This document shows, one piece after another, positions 1-7,872 of a DNA stretch of 30,118 nucleotides. Under the pieces are notes generated by a model, which searched no databases, was not told the DNA's origin, and saw nothing but the letters and a program-made list of their open reading frames with translations. Every line of letters begins with the position of its first letter. The stretch's first letter is position 1. This DNA comes from CAZBWE01 sp964495465 (GTDB lineage Bacteria > Planctomycetota > Phycisphaerae > Sedimentisphaerales > Anaerobacaceae): contig CAZBWE010000020.1 in NCBI GenBank assembly GCA_964495465.1, forward strand, positions 1 to 30,118, read 5' to 3'. A program made the position numbers and the translations under genes.

Positions 1-89
1 TATGTGTGGCGGCAGGAGTATCGATAGTCCGCGTCCACGACGTAGCTGAAATGGTAGATGTGGTGAATGTTTCCAGAGCTATATCATAA
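1..89 (+). CDS. folP: Dihydropteroate synthase, C-terminal end (partial)
   Basis: Only the last 28 codons are present, read in frame from base 3 to the TAA at 87-89. The peptide starts CVAAGVSIVRVHDVAEMVDV and ends in SRAIS. The stretch IVRVHDVAEMVDVV matches the last beta strand and helix of dihydropteroate synthases, where the RVHDV arginine and histidine contribute to the pterin/diphosphate site. The enzyme joins p-aminobenzoate to the pterin diphosphate in cytoplasmic folate synthesis. The call rests on this short but very typical tail; the start and the rest of the gene lie outside the window. It converges on the small minus-strand gene at 144-344, with 54 bases between them. Confidence 0.8.
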   Translation, partial: CVAAGVSIVRVHDVAEMVDVVNVSRAIS

Positions 90-143
90 GCGATAAGGAA
101 ACCGCATCAGCATCTCGAACCAGTAATATAACATTTGCCTGAA

Positions 144-344
144 TTAGATAATTTCGGGCTGGGGTGCGTTCGGGTCCTCGTCGGAGCAGCTAAATACAGC
201 TTCCGGCTCCGGCTCATTGGGGTCGTCGTCGAGGTAAATAATTTTATTGCCGACAAAGGCAGCCGAGTTAGCATTCACTGCGACTGTGGATAACATCATC
301 AGGAGAAATGTGAACAGCAGTATGTTTAAGATGAGCTTTTTCAT
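144..344 (-). CDS. Small secreted acidic peptide, function unknown
   Basis: A 66-residue protein I do not recognise. The first ~26 residues form a clear Sec signal peptide: MKK, a leucine-rich core and a likely cut after VNA. The predicted mature part is about 40 residues, acidic and proline-rich. It carries two related segments, DDDPNEPEPE and DEDPNAPQPE, separated by a single-cysteine stretch (VFSCS), so it looks like a small internal duplication. An AGGA motif 8 bases before the ATG (minus strand) supports the start. It lies 64 bases downstream of the PilX-like gene on the same strand and could be co-transcribed. Because it ends just after the second repeat, it may be a small exported peptide or the remnant of a longer surface protein. 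Confidence 0.6.
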   Translation of the reverse strand: MKKLILNILLFTFLLMMLSTVAVNANSAAFVGNKIIYLDDDPNEPEPEAVFSCSDEDPNAPQPEII

Positions 345-408
345 TTTGTTTTCCTATTTGAGTTAGTTAAGAGTTATGTTTTTTACTTATATCTCTAATT
401 CACTACAG

Positions 409-2025
409 TCATACTCCTTCCGAGTATGTTTCCTGCTGAGGTTTAATAACGATTGGGCTGGTGATACCGCTGGGCAGCATCTTATCCTCTTCAGGCGTAA
501 TGCTAATGACACCGATATCACCCAGCTCTGTCGTTTCAGAACCGCCGTCATCCAACGTGGCACCGATATTGGTTACATATCCCGAGCTCCACTGTGTCGT
601 ATCACACATCGAAATAATCGTCCCATAGATTTGTGCATTACCGCGGACGTCAACAATCCCGCCGACAATCGCACCAGTGAGCACATTGTTATCATTCTGC
701 TCAGGGTTGGTATTGCCGAGATTGACATTAAAGTGCGGTGCGAGGATAGTCGCTTCCTGTATTTCAGAAGTGTTGTTATAGATTGCTTCACCGGTGAAAT
801 AGAGGCAATTATACATCCATTTAAATACCTGAGGCACATCGGTTACAATCACGCCGTTGAAAGTGCAGTTCTCAAACCGAACGTTATTATAGCCGGTACT
901 GCCGCTTTTGTAACAATCGACATACAGGACATTCTCAAAAGTACAATTCCTGAATAATGCATTATAATTATCAGGAAGACGCGCATTACTAAAAGTCTGG
1001 TTTTCATAAACGTATCTGGTCAGCTTTCTGTTTGAAGTATGGGATGGCGTCCCGTCACGTGGGTAGTTATAATTGCCTGCTGCGTGCGGAAAGTACTCAA
1101 CTTCCCTTAACTCAGTCGGGCACGACGGTATATTAGTCAGGCCGTCGTTATAACCATCAGTGTCATAATCAGATATATCCATTCCGGGAATATCCTCGTA
1201 TGGCTGACCATAGTTAATACCTTCATGATAGGCCTGGATTTCGTCGTAAGGGCTGTGATAACGGTCTTCATAATTAGTCCCTAATGGGTCGCCGTTAGCA
1301 TCGATTGGATAACCATCTTCGTTTAGTGTTTCCAACTGGTAGCTTTGCTCGTCAATCTGCTCCAGTTCCAGGACGGTATTAATCGTCCCCAATATAGCTG
1401 AGTCACTGGTCATATTATAAGGTGATATCTCGGGACGGTCCCAGGAACTGAAGACATCTCCGTGAATAGTCGTATCGCCTGTAAGCCACATTCGGCCTCT
1501 GCTGGCAATGGCGTAATTCAAGACCTCGTTATCTTTCGTAATATCCATATCTATGCTGACCTGCTTTTCCACCTGCCCATCAGTTCCTATTCCCTCGAGC
1601 TTAATAGTATGAGTGTCTTCTCGATAAAATCTAACCTGAAAAGAAGCATTTGCCGCCCCGAAGCTCACAGCGGGCGTTATTATTTCGCTCTCTGTTTGCT
1701 GTGCCTCTCCGGCAACCCAGGGCTGGGCCTGAACCTGTTCACAAAGTAAACTCCAAACCTGGTCGGCCTGGGCGGTAGTTACTATGTTAATTGGGGTACT
1801 CGGCAAAGGAGTGTTGGCCACAATGAATCTTCCACATTCCAGGGCGGACTCGGCAGCCGAAAGGGCAGAGTTGACCTTGTGCTGATTTCCGGCGATTTGT
1901 AAATTGACGCCGGACATCGAGACCATCGAGACAGCCAGGGCAGAGAATATCAGCACAAACATCATCGATATAATCAAGGCGGTGCCTCGGCGATTAAGGC
2001 AGATTGATTTTCTTGCGGATTTCAC
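409..2025 (-). CDS. PilX-like type IV pilus / type II secretion minor pseudopilin
   Basis: About 538 residues. The N-terminus has the PilX pattern: basic residues, then RRGTALIISMMFVLIFSALA, one long membrane helix running into a helix with QIAGNQHKVNSALSAAESAL. PilX-type proteins are minor components of type IV pili or type II secretion pseudopili in the inner membrane and periplasm. The rest is large and extracytoplasmic. Around residues 350-405 it has repeated FxNCTFxNV-type segments (LFRNCTFENV, VRFENCTFNGV) typical of a parallel beta-helix rung. The longest frame starts at a TTG at 2052. I prefer the GTG at 2025 because GGGGAG lies just upstream and the resulting N-terminus (VKSARKSICLNRRGTA) fits the family. 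No other pilus genes are in the window. Family call good; role of the large C-terminal part unknown. Confidence 0.75.
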   Translation of the reverse strand: MKSARKSICLNRRGTALIISMMFVLIFSALAVSMVSMSGVNLQIAGNQHKVNSALSAAESALECGRFIVANTPLPSTPINIVTTAQADQVWSLLCEQVQAQPWVAGEAQQTESEIITPAVSFGAANASFQVRFYREDTHTIKLEGIGTDGQVEKQVSIDMDITKDNEVLNYAIASRGRMWLTGDTTIHGDVFSSWDRPEISPYNMTSDSAILGTINTVLELEQIDEQSYQLETLNEDGYPIDANGDPLGTNYEDRYHSPYDEIQAYHEGINYGQPYEDIPGMDISDYDTDGYNDGLTNIPSCPTELREVEYFPHAAGNYNYPRDGTPSHTSNRKLTRYVYENQTFSNARLPDNYNALFRNCTFENVLYVDCYKSGSTGYNNVRFENCTFNGVIVTDVPQVFKWMYNCLYFTGEAIYNNTSEIQEATILAPHFNVNLGNTNPEQNDNNVLTGAIVGGIVDVRGNAQIYGTIISMCDTTQWSSGYVTNIGATLDDGGSETTELGDIGVISITPEEDKMLPSGITSPIVIKPQQETYSEGV

Positions 2026-2204
2026 TTTCTCCCCACCGGAAAAACACCCCAACTTAACGCAATCCAGGCAACTTCTATAGCACCAATTAAAATATATAAA
2101 ACATTCGCCATAAGGGCAAAAAAGCTAAACAACACAAGGACACAAAAAATGATATTCGTCTTGAAAGTCCAATAAAAAAGGAGAAATTGAGGTTGAATAT
2201 ACTG

Positions 2205-3749
2205 CTATACGGAATCTTGCCGTTCTGCAAAATACGAGCTGCGAGCGAACGGTGATGAGATGACCCAGGAAAATCCTAATTCAATTGCTTTCTGCCCCCA
2301 TAAATCGAATCCGGCAGGGGGGATATATTCGACTACATCAAGTGATTCTTTCGACGGCTTCAGATACTGGCCTATTGTGATCCTGTCACAACCGACATTT
2401 CGCAAATCCTTTAATACCTGCTCAACCTCGTCGTCGGTTTCTCCCAGTCCGAGCATAATCGAGGACTTGGTCTGGATATTACTACAGGTCTCTTTGGCCA
2501 TTTTAAGCAAGTCGAGAGACCTTTGGTAATTCCCGCCTGCTCTGGCAATTGGATACAGAGAGGGCACCATTTCAACATTGTGAGCAAACACAAATGGCAG
2601 GGCATCCCGCAAAATTCTCAGTGCTTTTTCCTGACAATTTCGAAAATCAGGTGTGAGTATCTCAAAATTCACATCCGGGCAGTCTTGTCTTACTGTTTTA
2701 ATACAGTTATGAAAATGACCGGCGCCTCCATCCGGTAAATCATCTCGATTGACACTGGTAATTACAAGATATTTCAAACCCAACTTCTTTGCCATTTCAG
2801 CCAAACGCTCCGGTTCGGTCGGGTCAGGCGGGGCTGGCTTGCCCACGGTTACCGAACAGAACTTACAATTTCGCGTGCAGATACTGCCCAAAATCAACAC
2901 CGTAGCTGTGCCCCTTGCCCAGCACTGGCCTCGATTGGGACAATTCGCACTATTGCATATAGTCTCCAGACCCAGCGAACTTAATACCTGCTCAGTATGT
3001 TTGAAAGTCTCACCCGATGGTAAGGGCCTGCGAAGCCAGGATGGTAATCTGACTTTGGTATTGCGTTGAACTGTCGGAGGGAAATCGCGCTTATCGGAAA
3101 AGTTCTTTATAAGCAACTCTTTCAATCTTTCCTTTACCCTATTCATCTCGTGTTGTTTACCGGTTTCTTTCAGAACGGAAGTTATTTCTACGTTATCCAG
3201 GCCGCACGGGATAATGAAATCGAATATACCAAGGTCATTTTGAATATTGATCGCCATACCGTGATAGGTAACAAATTTTGAGACACGCACGCCGATAGAA
3301 GCAATCTTTTTATCGCCTACCCACAGCCCCGGGAAACCTTTTCGTCTTTGAGAGTTCACTCCTAATTGCTCAAGAAGCTTAATACCAATTTCCTCGAGCT
3401 CTCTAATGTATTCATTGATGCCAAGGTTTAATTCACGCAGATTTAGAATTGGGTAAAAGACTAATTGCCCAGGATTATGTGCAGTGGTGCCGCCGCCTCT
3501 TCGGATTTCAACTACATCGATATTCCGCTTTGCCAGTTCCTCCCGACCTGCCTGCAACTTGTTTGCACTCTGCCTGGCACCGAGAGTAATGACAGGGGCG
3601 TGCTCAACAATCAAGATGGTATTCGGTATTTCACCTATGCGTCTTTTCCCCTGCATCTCGTGCTGAAGCCGCAGAGATTTACGGTAGTTGCTCAACCCAC
3701 AATCACAAATTCGCAAAGGCGAACTTATTGTTTTTTCAACAGTTTTCAT
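2205..3749 (-). CDS. lipB-lipA: Fused octanoyltransferase LipB - lipoyl synthase LipA
   Basis: One 514-residue protein holds both steps of de novo lipoate assembly: octanoyl transfer from acyl carrier protein to the target domain, then insertion of two sulfurs by a radical-SAM enzyme. LipB part, residues ~1-222: RGGGTTAHNPGQ (~84-95), KIASIG with Lys148 and IIPCGL with Cys182. The Lys-Cys distance of 34 equals that of the E. coli catalytic pair. LipA part, ~230-514: auxiliary cluster CX4CX5C (C265, C270, C276), radical-SAM CX3CX2C (C291, C295, C298) and the C-terminal SSPFARSSY motif. The longest frame begins at 3863, but its first codons are the terminator hairpin of the upstream gene, so I take the ATG at 3749. 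There is no Shine-Dalgarno there; TACAAT (3757-3762) ends 7 bases before the ATG, so the mRNA may be leaderless. Free-standing LipB and LipA total about 534 residues, so both domains look complete. Confidence 0.93.
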   Translation of the reverse strand: MKTVEKTISSPLRICDCGLSNYRKSLRLQHEMQGKRRIGEIPNTILIVEHAPVITLGARQSANKLQAGREELAKRNIDVVEIRRGGGTTAHNPGQLVFYPILNLRELNLGINEYIRELEEIGIKLLEQLGVNSQRRKGFPGLWVGDKKIASIGVRVSKFVTYHGMAINIQNDLGIFDFIIPCGLDNVEITSVLKETGKQHEMNRVKERLKELLIKNFSDKRDFPPTVQRNTKVRLPSWLRRPLPSGETFKHTEQVLSSLGLETICNSANCPNRGQCWARGTATVLILGSICTRNCKFCSVTVGKPAPPDPTEPERLAEMAKKLGLKYLVITSVNRDDLPDGGAGHFHNCIKTVRQDCPDVNFEILTPDFRNCQEKALRILRDALPFVFAHNVEMVPSLYPIARAGGNYQRSLDLLKMAKETCSNIQTKSSIMLGLGETDDEVEQVLKDLRNVGCDRITIGQYLKPSKESLDVVEYIPPAGFDLWGQKAIELGFSWVISSPFARSSYFAERQDSV

Positions 3750-3820
3750 TGGTTCAATTGTAACATCAGATTGAGCAAATTTCACGACTTTATCTCCAAA
3801 TACAGAGCTTGCATAGACAA

Positions 3821-3850
3821 TTAAAAAAGGGCTGGTAATACCAGCCCTTG
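3821..3850 (-). terminator. Rho-independent terminator of the PEP-CTERM gene
   Basis: On the minus strand the arm AAGGGCTGGTA pairs with TACCAGCCCTT (11 bp, nearly no spacer) and is followed by a run of T. It begins about 27 bases after the stop codon of the PEP-CTERM gene. It would stop transcription before lipBA and shows that the upstream part of the long lipBA frame is not coding. Confidence 0.85.
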
Positions 3851-3876
3851 ATTCGTGAATCAAATGCCGTATCAGT

Positions 3877-4494
3877 TTAAGCCCTGCATCTCTTTCTAAA
3901 AGCCAGACAACCTAATCCAAGCAGCAAAACCGTAGCTGGCTCGGGAATCGGATAGACCCCGCACACTTCAACAACAAGATCCTGGTAATCCTTATCACCC
4001 AAACTAGGCAGGTCTTCCCACGCAAGCACATAATTGCCAACACCACAAGCACTGTCGGTAATACGATATGTCTTCATATGGTCCTCGCCGTCACTATTAT
4101 CACCTGCCGAGGAACTCCATAAAGGGTGGCAAGAAGGGTCATCTGCAAACCTGAAGATACTACCTGTCTGTAATACTGAAACTGCCGCTGAGGGGTTGCC
4201 AGACAAATACCCGGAAGCAGTAACATCAAACAGCGACTGAAAGGTGCCCCCAATTACACCGGAAATGAAACCAAAATCCTGTTGCGCCCCGGCAAATCTG
4301 GCCTGTGCTTCGGCCCCAGCTCCAGACTCCGGGCATAAATATGTCCAGTACTCATCAGGTGCGTCGTATGGCTCCCAGTTGCCAGCACCGTAGATATGAT
4401 TCAGGATGCCTGATAAATCCGGCTCAGCCTGCACACTAACAGCAACAGCCACAACTAATCCTGTAATGGCAAATAAAATCCTTTTCACTTTCAT
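3877..4494 (-). CDS. PEP-CTERM sorted secreted protein with DUF4114-like domain
   Basis: A 205-residue exported protein. It has a signal peptide (MKVKRILFAITGLVVAVAVS, likely cut after VQA) and a C-terminal PEP-CTERM sorting signal: PIPEPATVLLLGLGCLAFRK, then RCRA. That tripartite tail (PEP, membrane helix, basic end) is recognised by exosortase, which typically acts on proteins destined for the cell surface or exopolysaccharide matrix. No exosortase gene is in this window. Just before the tail, VLAWEDLPSLGDKDYQDLVV matches the end of DUF4114 domains. The ATG is preceded by a strong GGGAGG 7 bases upstream, and the gene ends in its own terminator. It is therefore an independent unit placed between lpdA and lipBA. 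Ligand or role unknown. Confidence 0.88.
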   Translation of the reverse strand: MKVKRILFAITGLVVAVAVSVQAEPDLSGILNHIYGAGNWEPYDAPDEYWTYLCPESGAGAEAQARFAGAQQDFGFISGVIGGTFQSLFDVTASGYLSGNPSAAVSVLQTGSIFRFADDPSCHPLWSSSAGDNSDGEDHMKTYRITDSACGVGNYVLAWEDLPSLGDKDYQDLVVEVCGVYPIPEPATVLLLGLGCLAFRKRCRA

Positions 4495-4729
4495 TACTAA
4501 TCCTCCCTGATTCGAAATCTTAACTGAAAAATACTAATTCTTGGTCCAACACTTTAACACATTAGATATGCCCATTCGCCTCCTTTCTGTTAAGTTTTAG
4601 TGCCCTTACTTCAATAATTCAAATACCTAATACTATAATAATAATAATGAGAGTGGGTAGAATATCAAGAAAAATAAAATAATTATAGGACTTTTTATGT
4701 ATTTTCATAAGTATAAGGATTTGAAGCAG

Positions 4730-6115
4730 TTAGCTTTTCGGGGGATTATGCACGCTTAGAGCAAAAGCATCCTCGGTGGCTTCTTTGAGAACCTCGGAAA
4801 CCGTAGGGTGCGGAAAACTGATATCAGTGATTTTTTCAGAAGTGCCGATGAATGTTCGGGCTGCTGCTATCAGCTCGGTTACTATAGCACCAACCATTGT
4901 AACACCGACAATTTTGTTCGTCGAATTATCTCTTATTGCACGGATTTCTCCGACGGTTTCATTATGGGCAAGGCTTCTGCCATTGGCTTTGAAGAACGAC
5001 CTGCCGACAGAAATATCAATGCCTTGCTCTTTGCAGGTTTGTTCAGTTTTTCCGACGGATGCAATCTCCGGGAATGTATAGACGGCACGCGGTATAAGTG
5101 AGTAGTCCTGCATCTTTTCATCACCGCCTGTAGCATTAGCCGCTGCAACTTCGGCTTCAGCAAATGCACCGTGAGCTAAAAACGTCGTCCCGACGGCATC
5201 ACCGATAGCATATATGCCGGGAACGTTAGTTTCCATTTTGTTACTGACCTTAACCGCATAATCGGACATCTCGAGGCCAAGTGACTCAACAGTTTCTCTG
5301 TCGATAACCGGTCTTCGGCCAACCGAAACAAGAACCTTTTCTGTTTCGATTGTCTGGCCACCTTCTAAAGCAACTTTCACCAGGCCGGTATCTTTTTCAA
5401 CCGAAGTTACCTTTTGATTAGTCAGGCAATTAATCCCAAGCTTTTTTAATTCCCGCCCCATTAACCGGCCGACCCATTCGTCCTCCATCGGTATTAACCG
5501 GTCGAGCGCTTCAACGATAGTTACCTTCGTCCCTACAGCAGCATAAACACAGCCAATTTCGCAGCCGATTACTCCACCACCCACAATGACCATTGACTTC
5601 GGAATTTGCTGTAGCTCGAGGGCCTCTTTACTACTGATAACAGTCAGGCCATCGAAGGCTATGTTCGGAAGCTGAATCGGCTGTGAACCGGTGGCGAGGA
5701 TTACTTTATCCGCCTGTATCTGCACCGGGGCGGTATCAGAAGCAATTTCGATTTGATTTCGTGCGGTAACAATTCCAATGCCCTGAAATACCTTTATTTT
5801 GTTGGCCTGGATTAGCCCTGTCAGGCCCTTGCGAAAACCCGATACAACGGCATCCTTTCTTGCCTGCATTTTTTGCCAATTAGGTGAAGCCGTATCAACG
5901 TCAATTCCCATCATCGCAGCTTGCTTTATTGAAAGCAATATATGAGCCGATGCGAGCAGGGTCTTCGACGGGATACATCCACAATTCAAGCAGGTTCCTC
6001 CAATAAAGCTTTTTTCGATAAGTGCCACTGATGCCTTTCTTTGTGCACATCTGATAGCGGCTGAGTAGCCGCCCGAGCCGCTACCTATTACTACAACGTC
6101 GAATTTGTCTGCCAT
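4730..6115 (-). CDS. lpdA: Dihydrolipoyl dehydrogenase (E3)
   Basis: 461 residues, normal length for the family. E3 reoxidises dihydrolipoyl groups on the E2 or H proteins of 2-oxoacid dehydrogenase and glycine cleavage complexes, passing electrons through FAD to NAD+. Visible motifs: FAD-binding GSGSGG (11-16); the redox-active disulfide in GGTCLNCGCIPSK (Cys42 and Cys47); the NAD-binding GGGVIGCE; the FAD-contacting motif VPGIYAIGDAVG; and the C-terminal catalytic FPHPTVSE. Cys45, between the redox cysteines, is unusual. GAGG 8 bases upstream of the ATG supports the start. It is last in the uvrB-nadC-birA-lpdA run, 34 bases after birA, and the lipoate synthesis gene lies nearby. No E1 or E2 gene is visible here. 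Confidence 0.95.
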   Translation of the reverse strand: MADKFDVVVIGSGSGGYSAAIRCAQRKASVALIEKSFIGGTCLNCGCIPSKTLLASAHILLSIKQAAMMGIDVDTASPNWQKMQARKDAVVSGFRKGLTGLIQANKIKVFQGIGIVTARNQIEIASDTAPVQIQADKVILATGSQPIQLPNIAFDGLTVISSKEALELQQIPKSMVIVGGGVIGCEIGCVYAAVGTKVTIVEALDRLIPMEDEWVGRLMGRELKKLGINCLTNQKVTSVEKDTGLVKVALEGGQTIETEKVLVSVGRRPVIDRETVESLGLEMSDYAVKVSNKMETNVPGIYAIGDAVGTTFLAHGAFAEAEVAAANATGGDEKMQDYSLIPRAVYTFPEIASVGKTEQTCKEQGIDISVGRSFFKANGRSLAHNETVGEIRAIRDNSTNKIVGVTMVGAIVTELIAAARTFIGTSEKITDISFPHPTVSEVLKEATEDAFALSVHNPPKS

Positions 6116-6149
6116 TTCTATAACCTCATATATAATGACACTTTTTGAA

Positions 6150-6926
6150 TTATTTTAAGATGCTGGTATGCGCAGCGTCAAACATTCTCACGCCGCCGGT
6201 ATCAAGCTGCAAGATAAGGCCTTTCTCAGGGTCAACCCCAATACAATTGCCAGTAAAATCAATTCCGTCATAAACAAGCGTAATTCTTTGACCTAACAAA
6301 GTGCTCAATTCACTCCATTTTTCAATTATTGCAGTGCCGTCTTCTTTTAAGGTTTCCAGCCAGTGGTCCAGCGAATAAAGCAATCTCTTTGATAGCGAGA
6401 TTCTATCACATACATTTTTGCTTTCAATGCCTATGCTTGTTGCAACCGTCCGTAGCTCCGGCGGGAAAGAATCTTCCTTCTGGTGACAGTTTATGCCTAC
6501 CCCAATGATATAGACGGTATGACTGTCACAGGTTTTCGATTCAAGTAAAATACCGGCTGTTTTTTTCCCATTTAAGAGTATATCGTTCGGCCATTTTATT
6601 TTTGCGTTTTGACCGATAGTCTCAGCAACGGCAACAGCTGTAGCCAGACTCAACAGTTCGGAGCTGCTATTGATTTTTGTCAGTATCACAGAGCAGAGGA
6701 TGCTCTCTGCTCGACCGCCAATCCATTTCGAACCGTTCCTGCCACGGCCGGCTGTTTGTTCCTCGGCAAAAATCACCAGGCCATCATTTCCTTTGTTCAC
6801 TGCATACTCGGCAGCAATATCATTGGTGCTCGAAGTGCTGTTATAGACGAGGATTTTTTTGCCGATACGCTTCGTCTTTAGATTTGCTTTTATTTTATCG
6901 GGGTTCAGCAGTTTATTCCCTACCAT
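6150..6926 (-). CDS. birA: Biotin--[acetyl-CoA carboxylase] ligase, no repressor domain
   Basis: 258 residues. The enzyme activates biotin with ATP and attaches it to the biotin carboxyl carrier protein. The biotinyl-AMP loop AGRGRNGSKW lies near residues 59-68 and KWPNDILLNGKKTAGILLE near 109-127, followed by a C-terminal BPL_C-type SH3 domain (LLGQRITLVYDGIDFTGNCIG). There is no N-terminal winged-helix DNA-binding domain, so this is the monofunctional type and not a biotin-operon repressor. It starts 8 bases after nadC. The AGGT just before and over the nadC stop codon can act as its ribosome binding site, suggesting coupled translation. Confidence 0.93.
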   Translation of the reverse strand: MVGNKLLNPDKIKANLKTKRIGKKILVYNSTSSTNDIAAEYAVNKGNDGLVIFAEEQTAGRGRNGSKWIGGRAESILCSVILTKINSSSELLSLATAVAVAETIGQNAKIKWPNDILLNGKKTAGILLESKTCDSHTVYIIGVGINCHQKEDSFPPELRTVATSIGIESKNVCDRISLSKRLLYSLDHWLETLKEDGTAIIEKWSELSTLLGQRITLVYDGIDFTGNCIGVDPEKGLILQLDTGGVRMFDAAHTSILK

Positions 6927-6934
6927 AGTTGCAT

Positions 6935-7825
6935 TTACCTGTCGAGAGCGATATCAGCCGCTGCTGCCGAGTGAGTGATTGCACCGATGGCGATTCTATC
7001 AACGCCACACTGAGCGATAGCCGAAACGCTGGTTAGCGTAATATTGCCCGATGCCTCAAGCAGCGGTTTTTTGCTTTTGCCGCGCATTGCATTTCGCATT
7101 TCGACAGCGTGTTTTAACTGCCACTGCCCCATATTGTCAAGCAGCACAATATCAATGCCCGGAATTTCAAGGACGTAATTCAACTGGTCATCGACATGGT
7201 CAACCTCCACGGCAACAAACTTGACGCCCTTTACCTTTTTGGCCTCACAAACGATTTTTCTAAGTTTCGGCTGGAATTTCCTTCCAAGCTGTGCCAGGTG
7301 GTTGTCCTTAATCAATATGCCGTCATAAAGCCCTATGCGATGATTATGTCCACCGCCGCAGCGAACTGCATATTTTTCGAGAATTCGCCATCCCGGCAGC
7401 GTTTTTCGAGTATCATAGATTTTTGCTTTTGTGCCCTGAATGGCTCGCACATATTTGCCGGTCGTCGTGGCGATACCACTGAGACGCTGTACGAAATTGA
7501 GCATGACGCGTTCGGCGCTGAGCATCGAACGCAAAGGCCCCTCGATGGTAGCAAGCTTGCAGCCGACGTGGGCGGACCGGCCGTCTTTGACGTGAACCTT
7601 TAACTTGAGCCGCTCGTCATAATGTTTGAGAATCTCTCCGGCAACATCCATCCCGCAAACAATTATCTCCTCGCGCGACACAATATGTGCTTTATCAATT
7701 GTTTCGCGTTTAAATAGAAGCTCGCTTGTCATATCACCTTGCCCAAGGTCCTCCTCAATTGCCATTTTTATAATCGGCAGGGCCTGTATCATATCAAGTT
7801 TTAGTATTTTTCTTTTGTTTCTCAT
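6935..7825 (-). CDS. nadC: Nicotinate-nucleotide pyrophosphorylase (carboxylating)
   Basis: About 296 residues. The enzyme converts quinolinate and PRPP to nicotinate mononucleotide, CO2 and diphosphate in de novo NAD synthesis. Typical segments: IEEDLGQGDMTSELL near the start; SAERVMLNFVQRLSGIAT; TRKTLPGWRILEKYAVRCGGG with HNHRIGLYDGILIKDNH; VEVDHVDDQL; and IDRIAIG-type end GVDRIAIGAITHSA. The longest frame opens with a TTG at 7846. I prefer the ATG at 7825, although GGTGGAG lies 12 bases before it, rather far for a ribosome binding site. A third possible start (MIQALP..., 7792) fits the family N-terminus but has no ribosome site. It is second in the uvrB operon. nadA and nadB are not in the window. 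Confidence 0.93.
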   Translation of the reverse strand: MRNKRKILKLDMIQALPIIKMAIEEDLGQGDMTSELLFKRETIDKAHIVSREEIIVCGMDVAGEILKHYDERLKLKVHVKDGRSAHVGCKLATIEGPLRSMLSAERVMLNFVQRLSGIATTTGKYVRAIQGTKAKIYDTRKTLPGWRILEKYAVRCGGGHNHRIGLYDGILIKDNHLAQLGRKFQPKLRKIVCEAKKVKGVKFVAVEVDHVDDQLNYVLEIPGIDIVLLDNMGQWQLKHAVEMRNAMRGKSKKPLLEASGNITLTSVSAIAQCGVDRIAIGAITHSAAAADIALDR

Positions 7826-7872
7826 CTGATAGTCGAACTCCACCAAAGGTTAAAAAGCCAAATATATACCGC

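Noticed and set aside
376..957. A 193-codon plus-strand frame opposite the PilX-like gene
   Set aside because: It has no ribosome site or domain, and the opposite strand encodes recognisable beta-helix repeats.
3750..3863. N-terminal extension of LipBA to 3863
   Set aside because: The first codons are the terminator hairpin of the preceding gene, and the added 38 residues match nothing in LipB.
4530..4585. Short leader peptide (MGISNVLKCWTKN) with AAAGGAGG before the PEP-CTERM gene
   Set aside because: The ribosome site is only 3 bases from the ATG, and the frame is 13 codons without a regulatory codon run or hairpin. It may be chance.
4600..4625. Possible sigma54 promoter (GGGCAC ... CTTAA) upstream of the PEP-CTERM gene
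   Set aside because: The -12 element lacks the required GC, so the match is too weak.
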